Shown here piece after piece: positions 1 through 6,848 of a stretch of 9,792 nucleotides of DNA. This stretch comes from an uncultured Bacilli bacterium. GTDB lineage: Bacteria > Bacillota_I > Bacilli_A > RF39 > UBA660. A model generated the notes under the pieces. That model was not told the DNA's origin. It saw nothing but the letters and a program-made list of their open reading frames with translations, and did no database searches. The translations under genes were made by a program, and so were the position numbers. Numbering within the stretch: position 1 is the first letter of the stretch; each line of letters opens with the position of its first letter. Where the stretch lies: NCBI GenBank assembly GCA_944363685.1, contig CALVUV010000044.1, positions 1 through 9,792 of the forward strand, given 5' to 3'.

Positions 1-674
1 TCTATTTTATACATCATCGCTTCCATCTCAGGAAAAGACATAACTCCTGTTACAACATCACTATGAATCATAAAAGGTGGAATACAATAAGTAAATCCTT
101 TATCAATCATATAATCTCTAGCATAGGCAATCATCGCTTCATGTAATCTTGCTACATCTCCTGTTAAATAATAAAATCCTTCCCCAGAAGTTCTACCAGC
201 AGATTCTTTATCCATACCGTTAAGTCTTGAAATAATATCAGCATGATATGGTATCTCATACTCTGGAACATAAGCTTCTCCAAAACGTTCTACTTCTACA
301 TTTTCACTATCATCTTTTCCAATAGGAACACTTTTATCCATCATATTAGGAATAACCATCATTTTTTCTTTTAGTTCTTCACTTAATTTCTTCTCATCTT
401 CTTCAATAGTAACTAACTTATCATTAATCTCTTTAACTTCATCTTTCTTCTTATTAGCATCATCAATCTTCTTATCTTTCATTAATTTACCAATCTCTTC
501 ACTAATAAGATTACGATTCTTTCTAAGTTCATCCCCTTCTTGTTTTAAATTCCTTATCTTCTCATCTAAAGTAATTACTTCATCAACAAGTGGTAACTTT
601 TCATCTTGAAATTTTTTCTTAATATTTTCTTTTACAGCTTCTTTGTTTTCTCTTACAAATTTAATATCTAACAT
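1..674 (-). CDS. serS: Seryl-tRNA synthetase, N-terminal part (gene runs off the left edge)
   Basis: SerRS charges tRNA-Ser with serine in the cytoplasm. About 224 codons are visible, starting at the ATG at 674 (MLDIKFVRENKEAV), with AAGGAGG just upstream. Residues about 1-110 are the charged antiparallel coiled-coil arm that binds the long variable arm of tRNA-Ser; the conserved stretch around LDEKIRNLKQEGDELRKNRN is easy to see. The catalytic domain begins after about residue 140: GEGFYYLTGDVARLHEAMI is followed by the motif-1 region ending IPPFMIHSDVVTGV. Motifs 2 and 3 and the stop lie outside the window. The gene is expressed from its own promoter through a T-box leader, with spoVS upstream on the same strand. 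Identification is secure from family knowledge, and the T-box NCCA-binding site independently fits tRNA-Ser. Confidence 0.95.
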   Translation of the reverse strand, partial: MLDIKFVRENKEAVKENIKKKFQDEKLPLVDEVITLDEKIRNLKQEGDELRKNRNLISEEIGKLMKDKKIDDANKKKDEVKEINDKLVTIEEDEKKLSEELKEKMMVIPNMMDKSVPIGKDDSENVEVERFGEAYVPEYEIPYHADIISRLNGMDKESAGRTSGEGFYYLTGDVARLHEAMIAYARDYMIDKGFTYCIPPFMIHSDVVTGVMSFPEMEAMMYKI

Positions 675-700
675 ATTTCCTCCTTCTAAGCCGATATAAC

Positions 701-751
701 AAAAAAAGAATGGAACCAAAGGAGCCTATACAAGGAGTATAGACGGTGCCA
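701..751 (-). terminator. T-box regulated terminator upstream of serS
   Basis: On the minus strand, TGGCACC pairs with GGTTCCA (one mismatch) and the inner stem CTATAC/GTATAG (737-742 with 726-731) closes on a TCCTT loop. Seven T follow (701-707). The loop bases TCCTT are the same ones that form the 3' arm of the antiterminator, so the two structures exclude each other, as expected for a transcription-attenuating T-box. Confidence 0.88.
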
Positions 752-891
752 TCCTTATTATTACTTAATTTAGATAACGGTAATGCCCGGATATAAAATC
801 ATCTAAAGAGTAGATAGTTAAGGTTTTATCATTGTTTTCACCAACCACAATGTCTCTTAAATAAAATTACTTAACATTGTCTCTTGTTATC
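701..891 (-). promoter_or_regulatory. T-box leader (tRNA-Ser-sensing) of serS
   Basis: This transcribed leader senses the charging state of tRNA-Ser. Reading the minus strand, Stem I spans about 885-806. Its base helix is AAGAG/CTCTT, and an internal loop holds the likely specifier UCU (812-814, followed by A). Above it are helices GTTAAG/CTTAAC and TTTTAT/ATAAAA, then the AG-bulge motif AAGAGA (853-858). At the top is the apical helix CATTGT/ACAATG, enclosing GGTTGGTGAAA. A second helix TTTAGAT/ATCTAAA (801-807 with 769-775) corresponds to Stem III. The T-box AAGGATGGCACCG (744-756) carries UGGC, complementary to GCCA at the tRNA-Ser 3' end. The antiterminator pairs AAGGA with TCCTT (752-756 with 732-736). 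Uncharged tRNA is expected to stabilise it and let serS be read. Confidence 0.93.
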
Positions 892-902
892 GACTTGATT
901 TT

Positions 903-931
903 ATTATAAGCATTATTTTTAATTTTTACAA
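903..931 (-). promoter_or_regulatory. Sigma-A-type promoter of the serS T-box leader
   Basis: On the minus strand: -35 TTGTAA (926-931), a 17-base spacer, and -10 TATAAT (903-908) preceded by an extended TGC. Transcription would begin near 896, a few bases before the Stem I base. The promoter sits directly after the spoVS stop, and I see no terminator between the two genes, so read-through from spoVS is also possible. Confidence 0.75.
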
Positions 932-938
932 GTATTTT

Positions 939-1199
939 TTACTTAGTTTCTATAATTAATTTAATAGCAGTCCTCTCTTCTCCATCAATTGCAATATCAG
1001 TAAAAGCAGGAATACATACTATATTTTTACCGGCAGGTGCTAGAAAACCTCTTGCTATTGCTACTGCTTTAATCGCTTGATTTAAAGCTCCTGCTCCAAC
1101 TGCTTGTATTTCTACACTGCCACTAGCCCTAAATACATTAGCAAGGGCTCCTGCTACTGAATTTGGGTTAGATTTTGATGAAACTTTTAGTGTTTCCAT
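939..1199 (-). CDS. spoVS: Stage V sporulation protein S
   Basis: This 86-residue protein has the usual SpoVS length and sequence: METLKVSSKSNPNSVAGALA at the start, then GSVEIQAVGAGALNQAIKA and KNIVCIPAFTDI. SpoVS is a small Alba-like single-domain protein. In Bacillus it affects coat assembly and progress past stage V of sporulation, but homologues also occur in non-spore-formers, so its presence suggests but does not prove endospore formation. The ATG at 1199 is preceded by AGAAAGGATGAT at a normal distance. The gene lies between the membrane protein at 1277-2359, whose terminator ends about 60 bases before it, and serS. I found no clear sigma-A or sigma-H promoter in the short gap, so its regulation is not visible. 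Confidence 0.96.
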   Translation of the reverse strand: METLKVSSKSNPNSVAGALANVFRASGSVEIQAVGAGALNQAIKAVAIARGFLAPAGKNIVCIPAFTDIAIDGEERTAIKLIIETK

Positions 1200-1257
1200 A
1201 ATTTTATCATCCTTTCTTTTCTAGAATATTCTATGAATGATAAAAGTATAAAAGAAC

Positions 1258-1278
1258 AAAAAAAGAGCCTAAGCTCTT
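1258..1278 (-). terminator. Rho-independent terminator of the 1277-2359 gene
   Basis: On the minus strand, AAGAGC (1273-1278) and GCTCTT (1263-1268) form a perfect 6-bp stem with loop TTAG, followed by a run of seven T (1258-1264). The TAA stop codon of the membrane protein (1279-1277) is partly inside the stem. Confidence 0.8.
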
Positions 1279-2359
1279 AAAATAAACTTTCTATTTCATC
1301 TTCTTTTTTAGGAGCAGACTCTACTGTGTTATTAGTAGGTATACTATTATCAACAACTTCATTAGTAACAACAGGAGTATCAACGCTTGGAGTATTTACT
1401 ACTGTATTATTAATTTCAGGTGTTACTAATTCAGTATTTCCTACATTAGGACTAACTACATCTGGTGTAGGAGTAACAGTTGGAATATCTACTTTAACAT
1501 CATTATTAATAGTAGGAGCTGGTTCTGGTGCTTTAGTACTATTGTTGATAGTAGGTATACTTTGTGTATTTTCTAATGGATTAGCACCACCATAAATTGG
1601 TCTATGAGCATTATTATCAATTTCTATTTTTGGAATTACAGGACTACTACCACCATAGATTGGTTTTGGTTCTTCCTTAATTTCAGGTGTTACTACATCA
1701 TTAGTAACAACATTAACATCATTGGCATTAGCAGGAATACTATTATCATTACTATTACTATCATCTACAATAGTTATAGCTGGTGAAGAAGATACTTCTC
1801 CACTTATATTAGTATTATTATCCATATTTACATTGTTATCATTAATAGGATTGATAACAGTATCTGGTGTTACAACATTATTAACACTATTATTTGTATC
1901 TACTATAGGTGTAGGGTTAGGTGTTTGTACAACATCAGGAGTAACTACATCATTAGTAGGTGCTGTAACTGTTGGTTCTACAGGACTAACAGTTGGATTA
2001 TCAACATTAGGTTGAACTTGTTCTTCACTAACAACATTTATATTATCATTAGTACTTTGTGGTGCAACTACACTAGGTTCAACTGCTGGTGTAGTAGGAA
2101 CAACAGTAGGATTTACCTCATTGGTATTAGGAACATCTACTGTATTAACAACACCACTATCTCCTATATTAGTATCTATTGTTCCTTCTGTAGCATTAGA
2201 ATCAACATTATTTTTATCTTTCTTATTTTTCTTACTACCTTTTTTACTTCCAGTTGCAATAAATATAATTAAAGCAATTAAAAGTAATAAAACACCTCCA
2301 GTAATTAACATACCTGGAATAGATGTGAAAAAACTTAAATCAAAATTTGCTAATATCAT
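1277..2359 (-). CDS. Single-pass membrane protein with long disordered N/T/V/P-rich tail; function unknown
   Basis: I do not recognise this 360-residue protein. Residues about 16-36 form one hydrophobic segment (GMLITGGVLLLLIALIIFIA). A strongly basic stretch (GSKKGSKKNKKDK, about 37-49) follows, which by the positive-inside rule places the N-terminus outside and the long tail in the cytoplasm. Residues 50-350 are low-complexity, rich in Asn, Thr, Val, Pro and Asp, with no Cys or Trp, and surely disordered. VVTPD/E-like units recur (about 138, 162, 222, 311). Two PIYGG motifs (233-237 and 254-258) are 21 residues apart. The end is a charged, hydrophobic-tipped peptide, KKEDEIESLF. The ATG at 2359 has AAGGGAGATGG upstream. 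The layout resembles scaffold or tether proteins such as ZipA, but there is no folded C-terminal domain, so this is only a comparison. Confidence 0.8.
   Translation of the reverse strand: MILANFDLSFFTSIPGMLITGGVLLLLIALIIFIATGSKKGSKKNKKDKNNVDSNATEGTIDTNIGDSGVVNTVDVPNTNEVNPTVVPTTPAVEPSVVAPQSTNDNINVVSEEQVQPNVDNPTVSPVEPTVTAPTNDVVTPDVVQTPNPTPIVDTNNSVNNVVTPDTVINPINDNNVNMDNNTNISGEVSSSPAITIVDDSNSNDNSIPANANDVNVVTNDVVTPEIKEEPKPIYGGSSPVIPKIEIDNNAHRPIYGGANPLENTQSIPTINNSTKAPEPAPTINNDVKVDIPTVTPTPDVVSPNVGNTELVTPEINNTVVNTPSVDTPVVTNEVVDNSIPTNNTVESAPKKEDEIESLF
1330..2130 (-). repeat. Degenerate coding repeats (VVTPD/E units and two PIYGG units)
   Basis: Within the disordered tail of the membrane protein, imperfect units such as NDVVTPDVV, NNVVTPDTV, NDVVTPEIK and ELVTPEINN recur irregularly. 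In the DNA this shows as repeated blocks like GGTGTTACTA and TTAGTAACAAC on the plus strand. The two PIYGG units are spaced 21 residues apart and look more conserved than the rest. Confidence 0.6.
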
Positions 2360-2393
2360 AATTAACTTCCATCTCCCTTATCTTATATAATAA

Positions 2394-2422
2394 ATCATAA
2401 CAAAAAAGAAAATAAAAAGCAA
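2394..2422 (-). promoter_or_regulatory. Probable promoter of the 1277-2359 gene
   Basis: On the minus strand: -35 TTGCTT (2417-2422), 17 bases, -10 TATGAT (2394-2399), about 35 bases before the start codon. The -35 is weak and lies in the T tract behind the upstream gene, so this is a moderate call. Confidence 0.45.
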
Positions 2423-2436
2423 TTACTTTTTGTAAT
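2410..2436 (-). terminator. Weak terminator after the pseudouridine synthase gene
   Basis: A short stem ATTAC/GTAAT (2432-2436 with 2422-2426) with an AAAAA loop is followed on the minus strand by TGCTTTTTATTTT. The 5-bp AT-rich stem is marginal, but the position about 30 bases past the stop is right. Confidence 0.35.
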
Positions 2437-2464
2437 ATTAGTCAAATGTTGTAAACTATTATCT

Positions 2465-3124
2465 TTACAAGTTACTAATATCTTTTTTGTAATTGCGAAA
2501 ATATCCTTCTTTTGGTAATACTTTAAACTCAAGTTTTTCTTTAGTTGTTGGATGAGTAAATTCTAATTTATAAGCGAATAAAGCAAGAGGATAAGCTCCT
2601 TTACTGCCATATTTTTCATCTCCTAACAAAGGATGATTATGATAAGAAAATTGTACTCTTATCTGATGATGACGTCCTGTTTCTAGATTTATTTTGACAA
2701 GAGTATCATTATTTTTTCTAGATAGAACTTTATAACTAAGTATAGCAAGTTTACCTTCTTTACTATTGCTAATAACACTACGGTACTCTATTCTTTTTAA
2801 ATAATCAAGATACTCTCCATCAGAATCTATAATACCTTTACAAACAGCAAGATATGTCTTTTTAAACTCTCTATTTCTAATCCCCTCTGATAATCTTTTA
2901 GCTGCTTTACTAGTCTTAGCGAAAACCATAACGCCACCAACATTTTTATCAAGACGATGAACTAGTCCTAAATAAACATTACCAGGTTTATTGTATTTTT
3001 CTTTAAGATATTGTTTTAAAATAGTTAACATATCAGGAGTATTAGTTCCATCGCTTTGACTTAAGACACCTACTTTTTTCTCTACTACTAACAAGTGATT
3101 ATCTTCATATAATATATTAATCAT
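2465..3124 (-). CDS. RluA-family pseudouridine synthase
   Basis: This is a 219-residue enzyme that should convert uridine to pseudouridine in rRNA or tRNA. The catalytic motif HRLD is at residues 56-59 (Asp59) inside GLVHRLDKNVGGVMVFAKTS. The family Tyr is in KKTYLAVCKG (Tyr91), and the RNA-binding motif GRHHQIRVQF is at 150-159. LFAYKLEFTHP near residue 182 completes the usual fold. There is no N-terminal S4 domain, so it belongs to the short RluA group; the target site cannot be read from sequence. In-frame starts exist at 3151 (GTG) and 3142, but I chose ATG 3124 because MINILYEDNHLLVVEKK matches the family N-terminus. This start overlaps the upstream methyltransferase stop by 8 bases, suggesting coupled translation. 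It is the last gene of the operon. Confidence 0.93.
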   Translation of the reverse strand: MINILYEDNHLLVVEKKVGVLSQSDGTNTPDMLTILKQYLKEKYNKPGNVYLGLVHRLDKNVGGVMVFAKTSKAAKRLSEGIRNREFKKTYLAVCKGIIDSDGEYLDYLKRIEYRSVISNSKEGKLAILSYKVLSRKNNDTLVKINLETGRHHQIRVQFSYHNHPLLGDEKYGSKGAYPLALFAYKLEFTHPTTKEKLEFKVLPKEGYFRNYKKDISNL

Positions 3125-3989
3125 GACTTTCCCATCTTCCATAAATACCACAAGGTAATATTAAGTTATTATTTGTAATTTTAAGACCTATCTCACTACT
3201 ACTAACAATTCCTTTATATTTTTTATTTATTGTTGTAAATAAAAGATTTTCTAAAGATGTTTTAGATAGTCCTGTTGTATATGAGTTAATGATAAAGAAT
3301 AAAGGTTTATCACTTAATATTTCAAGACATAAATTAACCAGATTAGATAAATCTTTTTCTATATCCCAAACTTCTCCATTAGCACCTCTTCCATAACTAG
3401 GAGGATCCATAACAATAGCATCATACTTATTTCCTCTTCTTATTTCTCTTTTGACAAACTTAACGACATCATCAATTAAATAACGAATATGCTTATCTTT
3501 AAGTCCTGATGATATTACATTTTCTTTACAAACTTCTACCATACCCTTTGATGAATCTACATGAGTAACAGATGCTCCTGCTTTTAAACAAGCGACTGAG
3601 GCTGCTCCTGTATAACCAAAAAGATTTAAGACTTTAATATGTCTTTTAGATTTAGTTATTTTATTCATCATATACTCCCAATTAACTGCTTGTTCTGGAA
3701 ATATACCAGTATGCTTAAAGCCCATTTGTTTAATATTAAGTGTTAAATCTTTATAATTTATAGTCCAAGTACTAGGAATCTTTCTTAAGTTTTCCCAGTG
3801 TCCTCCTCCTTTATTAGAACGATAGTATACTGCATCTATCTTACCTTTATATTTTTCTAATAAATTACCATTATTCCAAATAACAGTAGGATCTGGTCTA
3901 AGTAATATATATTTACCCCAACGTTCCAACTTTTGTCCATTAGAGGCATCTAGCAGTTCATAATCTTTAAAATTATTAGGTGTTAACAT
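3117..3989 (-). CDS. Class I SAM-dependent methyltransferase, probable 23S rRNA methyltransferase (COG1092/RlmI-RlmK type)
   Basis: This 290-residue protein should transfer a methyl group from S-adenosylmethionine, most likely to rRNA. An N-terminal part (about 1-95) precedes the Rossmann domain. SAM motif I is VLNLFGYTGAAS (120-131), the acidic ribose-binding residue is Asp145 in THVDSS, Asp173/174 follow in LIDDV, and motif IV is DPPSYG (195-200). LPCGIYGRW closes the protein, a tail typical of this methyltransferase group. DPPSY and the overall arrangement fit RlmI/RlmK-like enzymes, but no PUA domain is evident and the exact base is unknown. ATG 3989 follows AAGGATGTGATTA, an extended match to the 16S rRNA tail. 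It lies 12 bases after the SGNH-like gene and overlaps the pseudouridine synthase start, an arrangement that fits two RNA-modifying enzymes made together. Confidence 0.88.
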   Translation of the reverse strand: MLTPNNFKDYELLDASNGQKLERWGKYILLRPDPTVIWNNGNLLEKYKGKIDAVYYRSNKGGGHWENLRKIPSTWTINYKDLTLNIKQMGFKHTGIFPEQAVNWEYMMNKITKSKRHIKVLNLFGYTGAASVACLKAGASVTHVDSSKGMVEVCKENVISSGLKDKHIRYLIDDVVKFVKREIRRGNKYDAIVMDPPSYGRGANGEVWDIEKDLSNLVNLCLEILSDKPLFFIINSYTTGLSKTSLENLLFTTINKKYKGIVSSSEIGLKITNNNLILPCGIYGRWESHD

Positions 3990-4001
3990 TTAATCACATC
4001 C

Positions 4002-5198
4002 TTATTTACTTTTACTTCTCACTTCTTCTGTTACTTTATCTATAGTCTTTTTACCTAAATAATAGAAATCATAAGGTTCTCTCTCATTTAAATAATAATT
4101 TAATCTTTCTCTAAAAAAATCTTGATGAATTTTTGAATCAATTCTAGAATTTTCTTTACTAATAATATCTACAACTAAATCATCAATCAATTCTTTATTG
4201 TCTATTTTATCTTGCTCTTCTAATTCTAGTTTAGAACTTAAAGAAAATAGTTTTCTATCAACATTTATCATCGCTCTTAATACTTGATAATTATCATTTA
4301 TGGATGCAATAATATTGTTATTAAATTTTAGATACTCTATTTCATCATAATGAATATCAGGTCTTAACATTAAAAGTCTCTTTAATAAGTTTTGATTTTC
4401 TTCTAAACTTAGCTTCTGTTCTTCTTCATAACTAGGATATAAAAACTTTGATTTTACTGGTTTAACATAAATAACATTAGCATATTCTTTAGCAATTCTT
4501 TTTAACTTATGATTAATAATCTCCGTTATATGTAATCCTAAAAAGTCCGGTGCACCACATAGATATACCTGTGTATTACTTCCTTTACTTCTATTTTGTT
4601 CTTGAATAAATTTTAAAGTAGCTTCTAAGCTTTTAATATCTCTTTTAATACCATAAGTAAGCATTTGTGGTATCTTTCCATTTCTTGTTACATTATCAAG
4701 AAATGAACCTGTCGCACCATTATAAATTACAATATTTGCAAGACTTTCATCACTTTCAAAGATAATATCTTGAATAGGATTTTCTAAACTAGATTTAAAT
4801 GCTAATGGATAGTATCTTTTTAAATCTTCTTTTGTTAATCCATTACTTGGCATACTAGTTCTACCACCACTATAATCATTAACATTCATTCTTTGTATTT
4901 CACTTTCCGTAGTATTGCTTGAAATCCAACTAAAAATATGTTCATCATTATTATTTTGGGCTCTAGCATATTGATGAATGTCTAAATTAATATCATATGC
5001 TTCCATTATTTTTTCTAAACTATTATTTCTTAAAAGCAATGGTTTTGTTGTTCTAAACCATGAATATCCTGAAGCGATAGAATTACCTATGCTAGTAAGT
5101 CTAAGATTAGTAATATTATTGTCTTTACAAAGAAGAGCTAATTTTGTATTCAATCTTTCTTGTTTTTTGATGATGTCATCCATTTTTACTTTAGCCAT
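4002..5198 (-). CDS. SGNH-hydrolase-like protein, function uncertain
   Basis: A cytoplasmic protein of 398 residues with no signal peptide or membrane segment. Residues 33-46 (LRLTSIGNSIASGY) look like block I of SGNH/GDSL hydrolases with Ser40 in the nucleophile place. NIVIYNGATGSFLDN (155-169) sits where the oxyanion block would be, and RPDIHYDEIEYLKFNNNII (279-297) resembles the C-terminal DxxH block. However, the Asp is two rather than three residues before His283, so the triad is not canonical. About 100 helical residues follow. A GTG at 5207 is in frame, but it lies inside the ribosome site AAGGATGTGAT, so ATG 5198 (MAKVKMDD) is the real start. It sits 32 bases behind the DUF2441-like gene and 12 before the methyltransferase, in one operon. 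An esterase or deacylase role is only an inference. Confidence 0.6.
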   Translation of the reverse strand: MAKVKMDDIIKKQERLNTKLALLCKDNNITNLRLTSIGNSIASGYSWFRTTKPLLLRNNSLEKIMEAYDINLDIHQYARAQNNNDEHIFSWISSNTTESEIQRMNVNDYSGGRTSMPSNGLTKEDLKRYYPLAFKSSLENPIQDIIFESDESLANIVIYNGATGSFLDNVTRNGKIPQMLTYGIKRDIKSLEATLKFIQEQNRSKGSNTQVYLCGAPDFLGLHITEIINHKLKRIAKEYANVIYVKPVKSKFLYPSYEEEQKLSLEENQNLLKRLLMLRPDIHYDEIEYLKFNNNIIASINDNYQVLRAMINVDRKLFSLSSKLELEEQDKIDNKELIDDLVVDIISKENSRIDSKIHQDFFRERLNYYLNEREPYDFYYLGKKTIDKVTEEVRSKSK

Positions 5199-5230
5199 TT
5201 TTATCACATCCTTATATCAATTATACATTA

Positions 5231-5848
5231 TTATTTATTAATTTTCTCTAAAACTTTTACTTTACCTTGAAACAAGTATTCAGCTTTACATAAATCATCT
5301 TCGTTAAATACTGGATTCCAATATTTAGAAGATACATTATACATTTCTTTAGTAGTTAATTCATCATTGGGAATAAAACTATCACTTGACTTAAATAAAT
5401 TACCTGTTATAGAAACTCTAAATAAAACTATTTTTCTATATTCTCTTACTTGTTTTTTCCAAAAATTTAGACTTTCTTTATCTGCTAACCAAATAGAGTT
5501 TAATCTACTAGGCAAATTAAGATTATTTTCTTTTCTATATTTTTCTAACATTAATTCTCTATTATAAATATTAATATTTTTTATAATTAAACTTGAACAT
5601 TTTAACAAATCTTCAATAGTATTTAAATCTACATTTTCTAGACCTACCTTGTCTATATATTCATCTATTACTCTATCTAGAGAAAATATGCCATTTGTGC
5701 ATCTAACACCAGTACTAAATTTATCAATAATTTTACCATAATAAGAGTTAAAGTTATTATCTACTACAATCTCATTTCCTTCTTGCCATATATCATCATA
5801 AAGTCCTAGCTTGTGATAATGATACATAATTTTATCTTTTACTTCCAT
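5231..5848 (-). CDS. DUF2441/ADP-ribosyltransferase-like protein
   Basis: A 205-residue soluble protein without signal peptide. The middle, NRELMLEKYRKE (96-107) followed by PSRLNSIWLADKES (113-126) and a Trp at 130, resembles the E-x-R...PSR core of DUF2441-type proteins. The end, KAEYLFQGKVKVLEKI (188-203), resembles the final Glu-containing strand of ADP-ribosyltransferase-like folds. I therefore place it tentatively there. The activity is unproven, and the N-terminal His residues (MYHYHK, 8-13) are only candidate binding residues. It starts at ATG 5848 behind GAGGGGGAT and has a good promoter about 25 bases upstream, so it is the first gene of the operon that continues with the SGNH-like protein, the methyltransferase and the pseudouridine synthase. 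The family assignment is from memory of motifs and could be wrong. Confidence 0.5.
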   Translation of the reverse strand: MEVKDKIMYHYHKLGLYDDIWQEGNEIVVDNNFNSYYGKIIDKFSTGVRCTNGIFSLDRVIDEYIDKVGLENVDLNTIEDLLKCSSLIIKNINIYNRELMLEKYRKENNLNLPSRLNSIWLADKESLNFWKKQVREYRKIVLFRVSITGNLFKSSDSFIPNDELTTKEMYNVSSKYWNPVFNEDDLCKAEYLFQGKVKVLEKINK

Positions 5849-5872
5849 ATTATCCCCCTCATTTTTGGCTAT

Positions 5873-5901
5873 ATTATACTACATATGGTTAATTTTGGCA
5901 A
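5873..5901 (-). promoter_or_regulatory. Strong promoter of the 5848-2465 operon
   Basis: On the minus strand: -35 TTGCCA (5896-5901), exactly 17 bases, -10 TATAAT (5873-5878). It lies between the terminator of the Ppx-like gene and the DUF2441-like start, so it marks the operon's 5' end. Confidence 0.8.
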
Positions 5902-5903
5902 AG

Positions 5904-5924
5904 AAAAAAAGCTTTTTAGCTTTT
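5904..5924 (-). terminator. Rho-independent terminator of the Ppx/GppA-like gene
   Basis: On the minus strand, AAAAGCT (5918-5924) pairs with AGCTTTT (5907-5913) around an AAAA loop, and the T run continues to 5904. It is placed 10 bases after the stop at 5935 and just before the next promoter. Confidence 0.7.
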
Positions 5925-5934
5925 CATTGTTACA

Positions 5935-6825
5935 TTATTTAATTAATGTTATCTTCAAACCTTCTTCCATATTTATCTTTGTGGGTATAATGTATTTAGC
6001 ATCTACTTTATGAGATATAAGATTTGTTATTACTTTCATTGCTCTTGAACCATCAAACCATAATGGGTTATCACTATTATTTCTTATTTTATCAAGTGAT
6101 GTAACTAAAGCATCTTTATCATAAGTATCACTCATATCTCTTGTAAGCATATATTTTTGATTTTCATCTTTATATAAAGTATTATCAAGTAAATCATATC
6201 TTGCATTATTATACCAATACAGATGATCTCCACCTGCTAGTATTAAAATATCAGCTTTAGTCTCTAAATCTCCAATTAAGTTATCTACATAACTATACAC
6301 TTCATCAAAAGTACAAGTTGGAATATCATCTTTTAAACTACTAAATTTAGTTGTAACATCAACAACACCAAAGTCATAATACTTTTTATCAATAACATTT
6401 CCATTATTAACAAAGATTAGCTCAATTGAACCTCCTCCGCCAATAAAAATACAAATATTACCATCATATTTTATATTGTTATAACAACCTAAAGCAGTAT
6501 ACATAGCTTCATCTTCTTGAGATACTACTTCAATTTCTAGGTTAAATTTTTCTTTTAATAATTTATTAATTTCATTTAACTCTTCTTTAGTTATATTTCT
6601 AAAGATACTACAACCATAAATATGAACATTTTTTGTGTATTCTAAAGCATTTTTAATAACATCATATAATTTATCTAAATCAGAAAATGATATTCTATTT
6701 TCTTTTTTATAATTTTTCTTAAACTCTATAGTTACATTATTTTCTTTAACTAAATTACCATTTTCATATATATGTGTTTTAGTATTATTACTTCCTATTT
6801 CAATTATTGCAATTTTCTTATCCAT
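5935..6825 (-). CDS. Ppx/GppA phosphatase-family protein (exopolyphosphatase-like)
   Basis: A 296-residue protein with the ASKHA fold pattern of exopolyphosphatase and pppGpp phosphatase. The first phosphate loop is IAIIEIGSNNTKTHIY (5-20), the acidic motif SQEDEA is at 102-107, and the second phosphate loop is FIGGGGSIEL (127-136). Late conserved parts are WFDGSRAMKVI (256-266) and MEEGLKI (286-292). The length matches the two-domain Ppx form without the C-terminal HD-like domain. The first loop has Glu9 where family members normally have Asp (DIGSN) and lacks the usual R-L after SN, so substrate use may differ. ATG 6825 follows GGAGGTAATGAT. It lies 64 bases downstream of the transglutaminase-like gene and has its own terminator. 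Family membership is firm; whether it acts on polyphosphate, pppGpp or something else cannot be told. Confidence 0.85.
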   Translation of the reverse strand: MDKKIAIIEIGSNNTKTHIYENGNLVKENNVTIEFKKNYKKENRISFSDLDKLYDVIKNALEYTKNVHIYGCSIFRNITKEELNEINKLLKEKFNLEIEVVSQEDEAMYTALGCYNNIKYDGNICIFIGGGGSIELIFVNNGNVIDKKYYDFGVVDVTTKFSSLKDDIPTCTFDEVYSYVDNLIGDLETKADILILAGGDHLYWYNNARYDLLDNTLYKDENQKYMLTRDMSDTYDKDALVTSLDKIRNNSDNPLWFDGSRAMKVITNLISHKVDAKYIIPTKINMEEGLKITLIK

Positions 6826-6848
6826 ATCATTACCTCCATACTTAAGAT

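Noticed and set aside
773..891. Pairing of GATAAC with GTTATC as the base of T-box Stem I
   Set aside because: It would enclose separate hairpins and break the standard single-stem layout. The AAGAG/CTCTT base with the AG bulge and apical loop fits T-box rules far better.
1326..2390. Plus-strand open frames of 60-115 codons across the membrane-protein gene
   Set aside because: They are antisense shadows of a low-complexity coding region: their sequences are strings of repeated hydrophobic or Asn/Ile/Tyr residues, without ribosome sites.
4978..5241. Plus-strand 87-codon frame antisense to the SGNH-like gene
   Set aside because: No ribosome site, overlaps a well-supported gene on the other strand, and has no recognisable domain.
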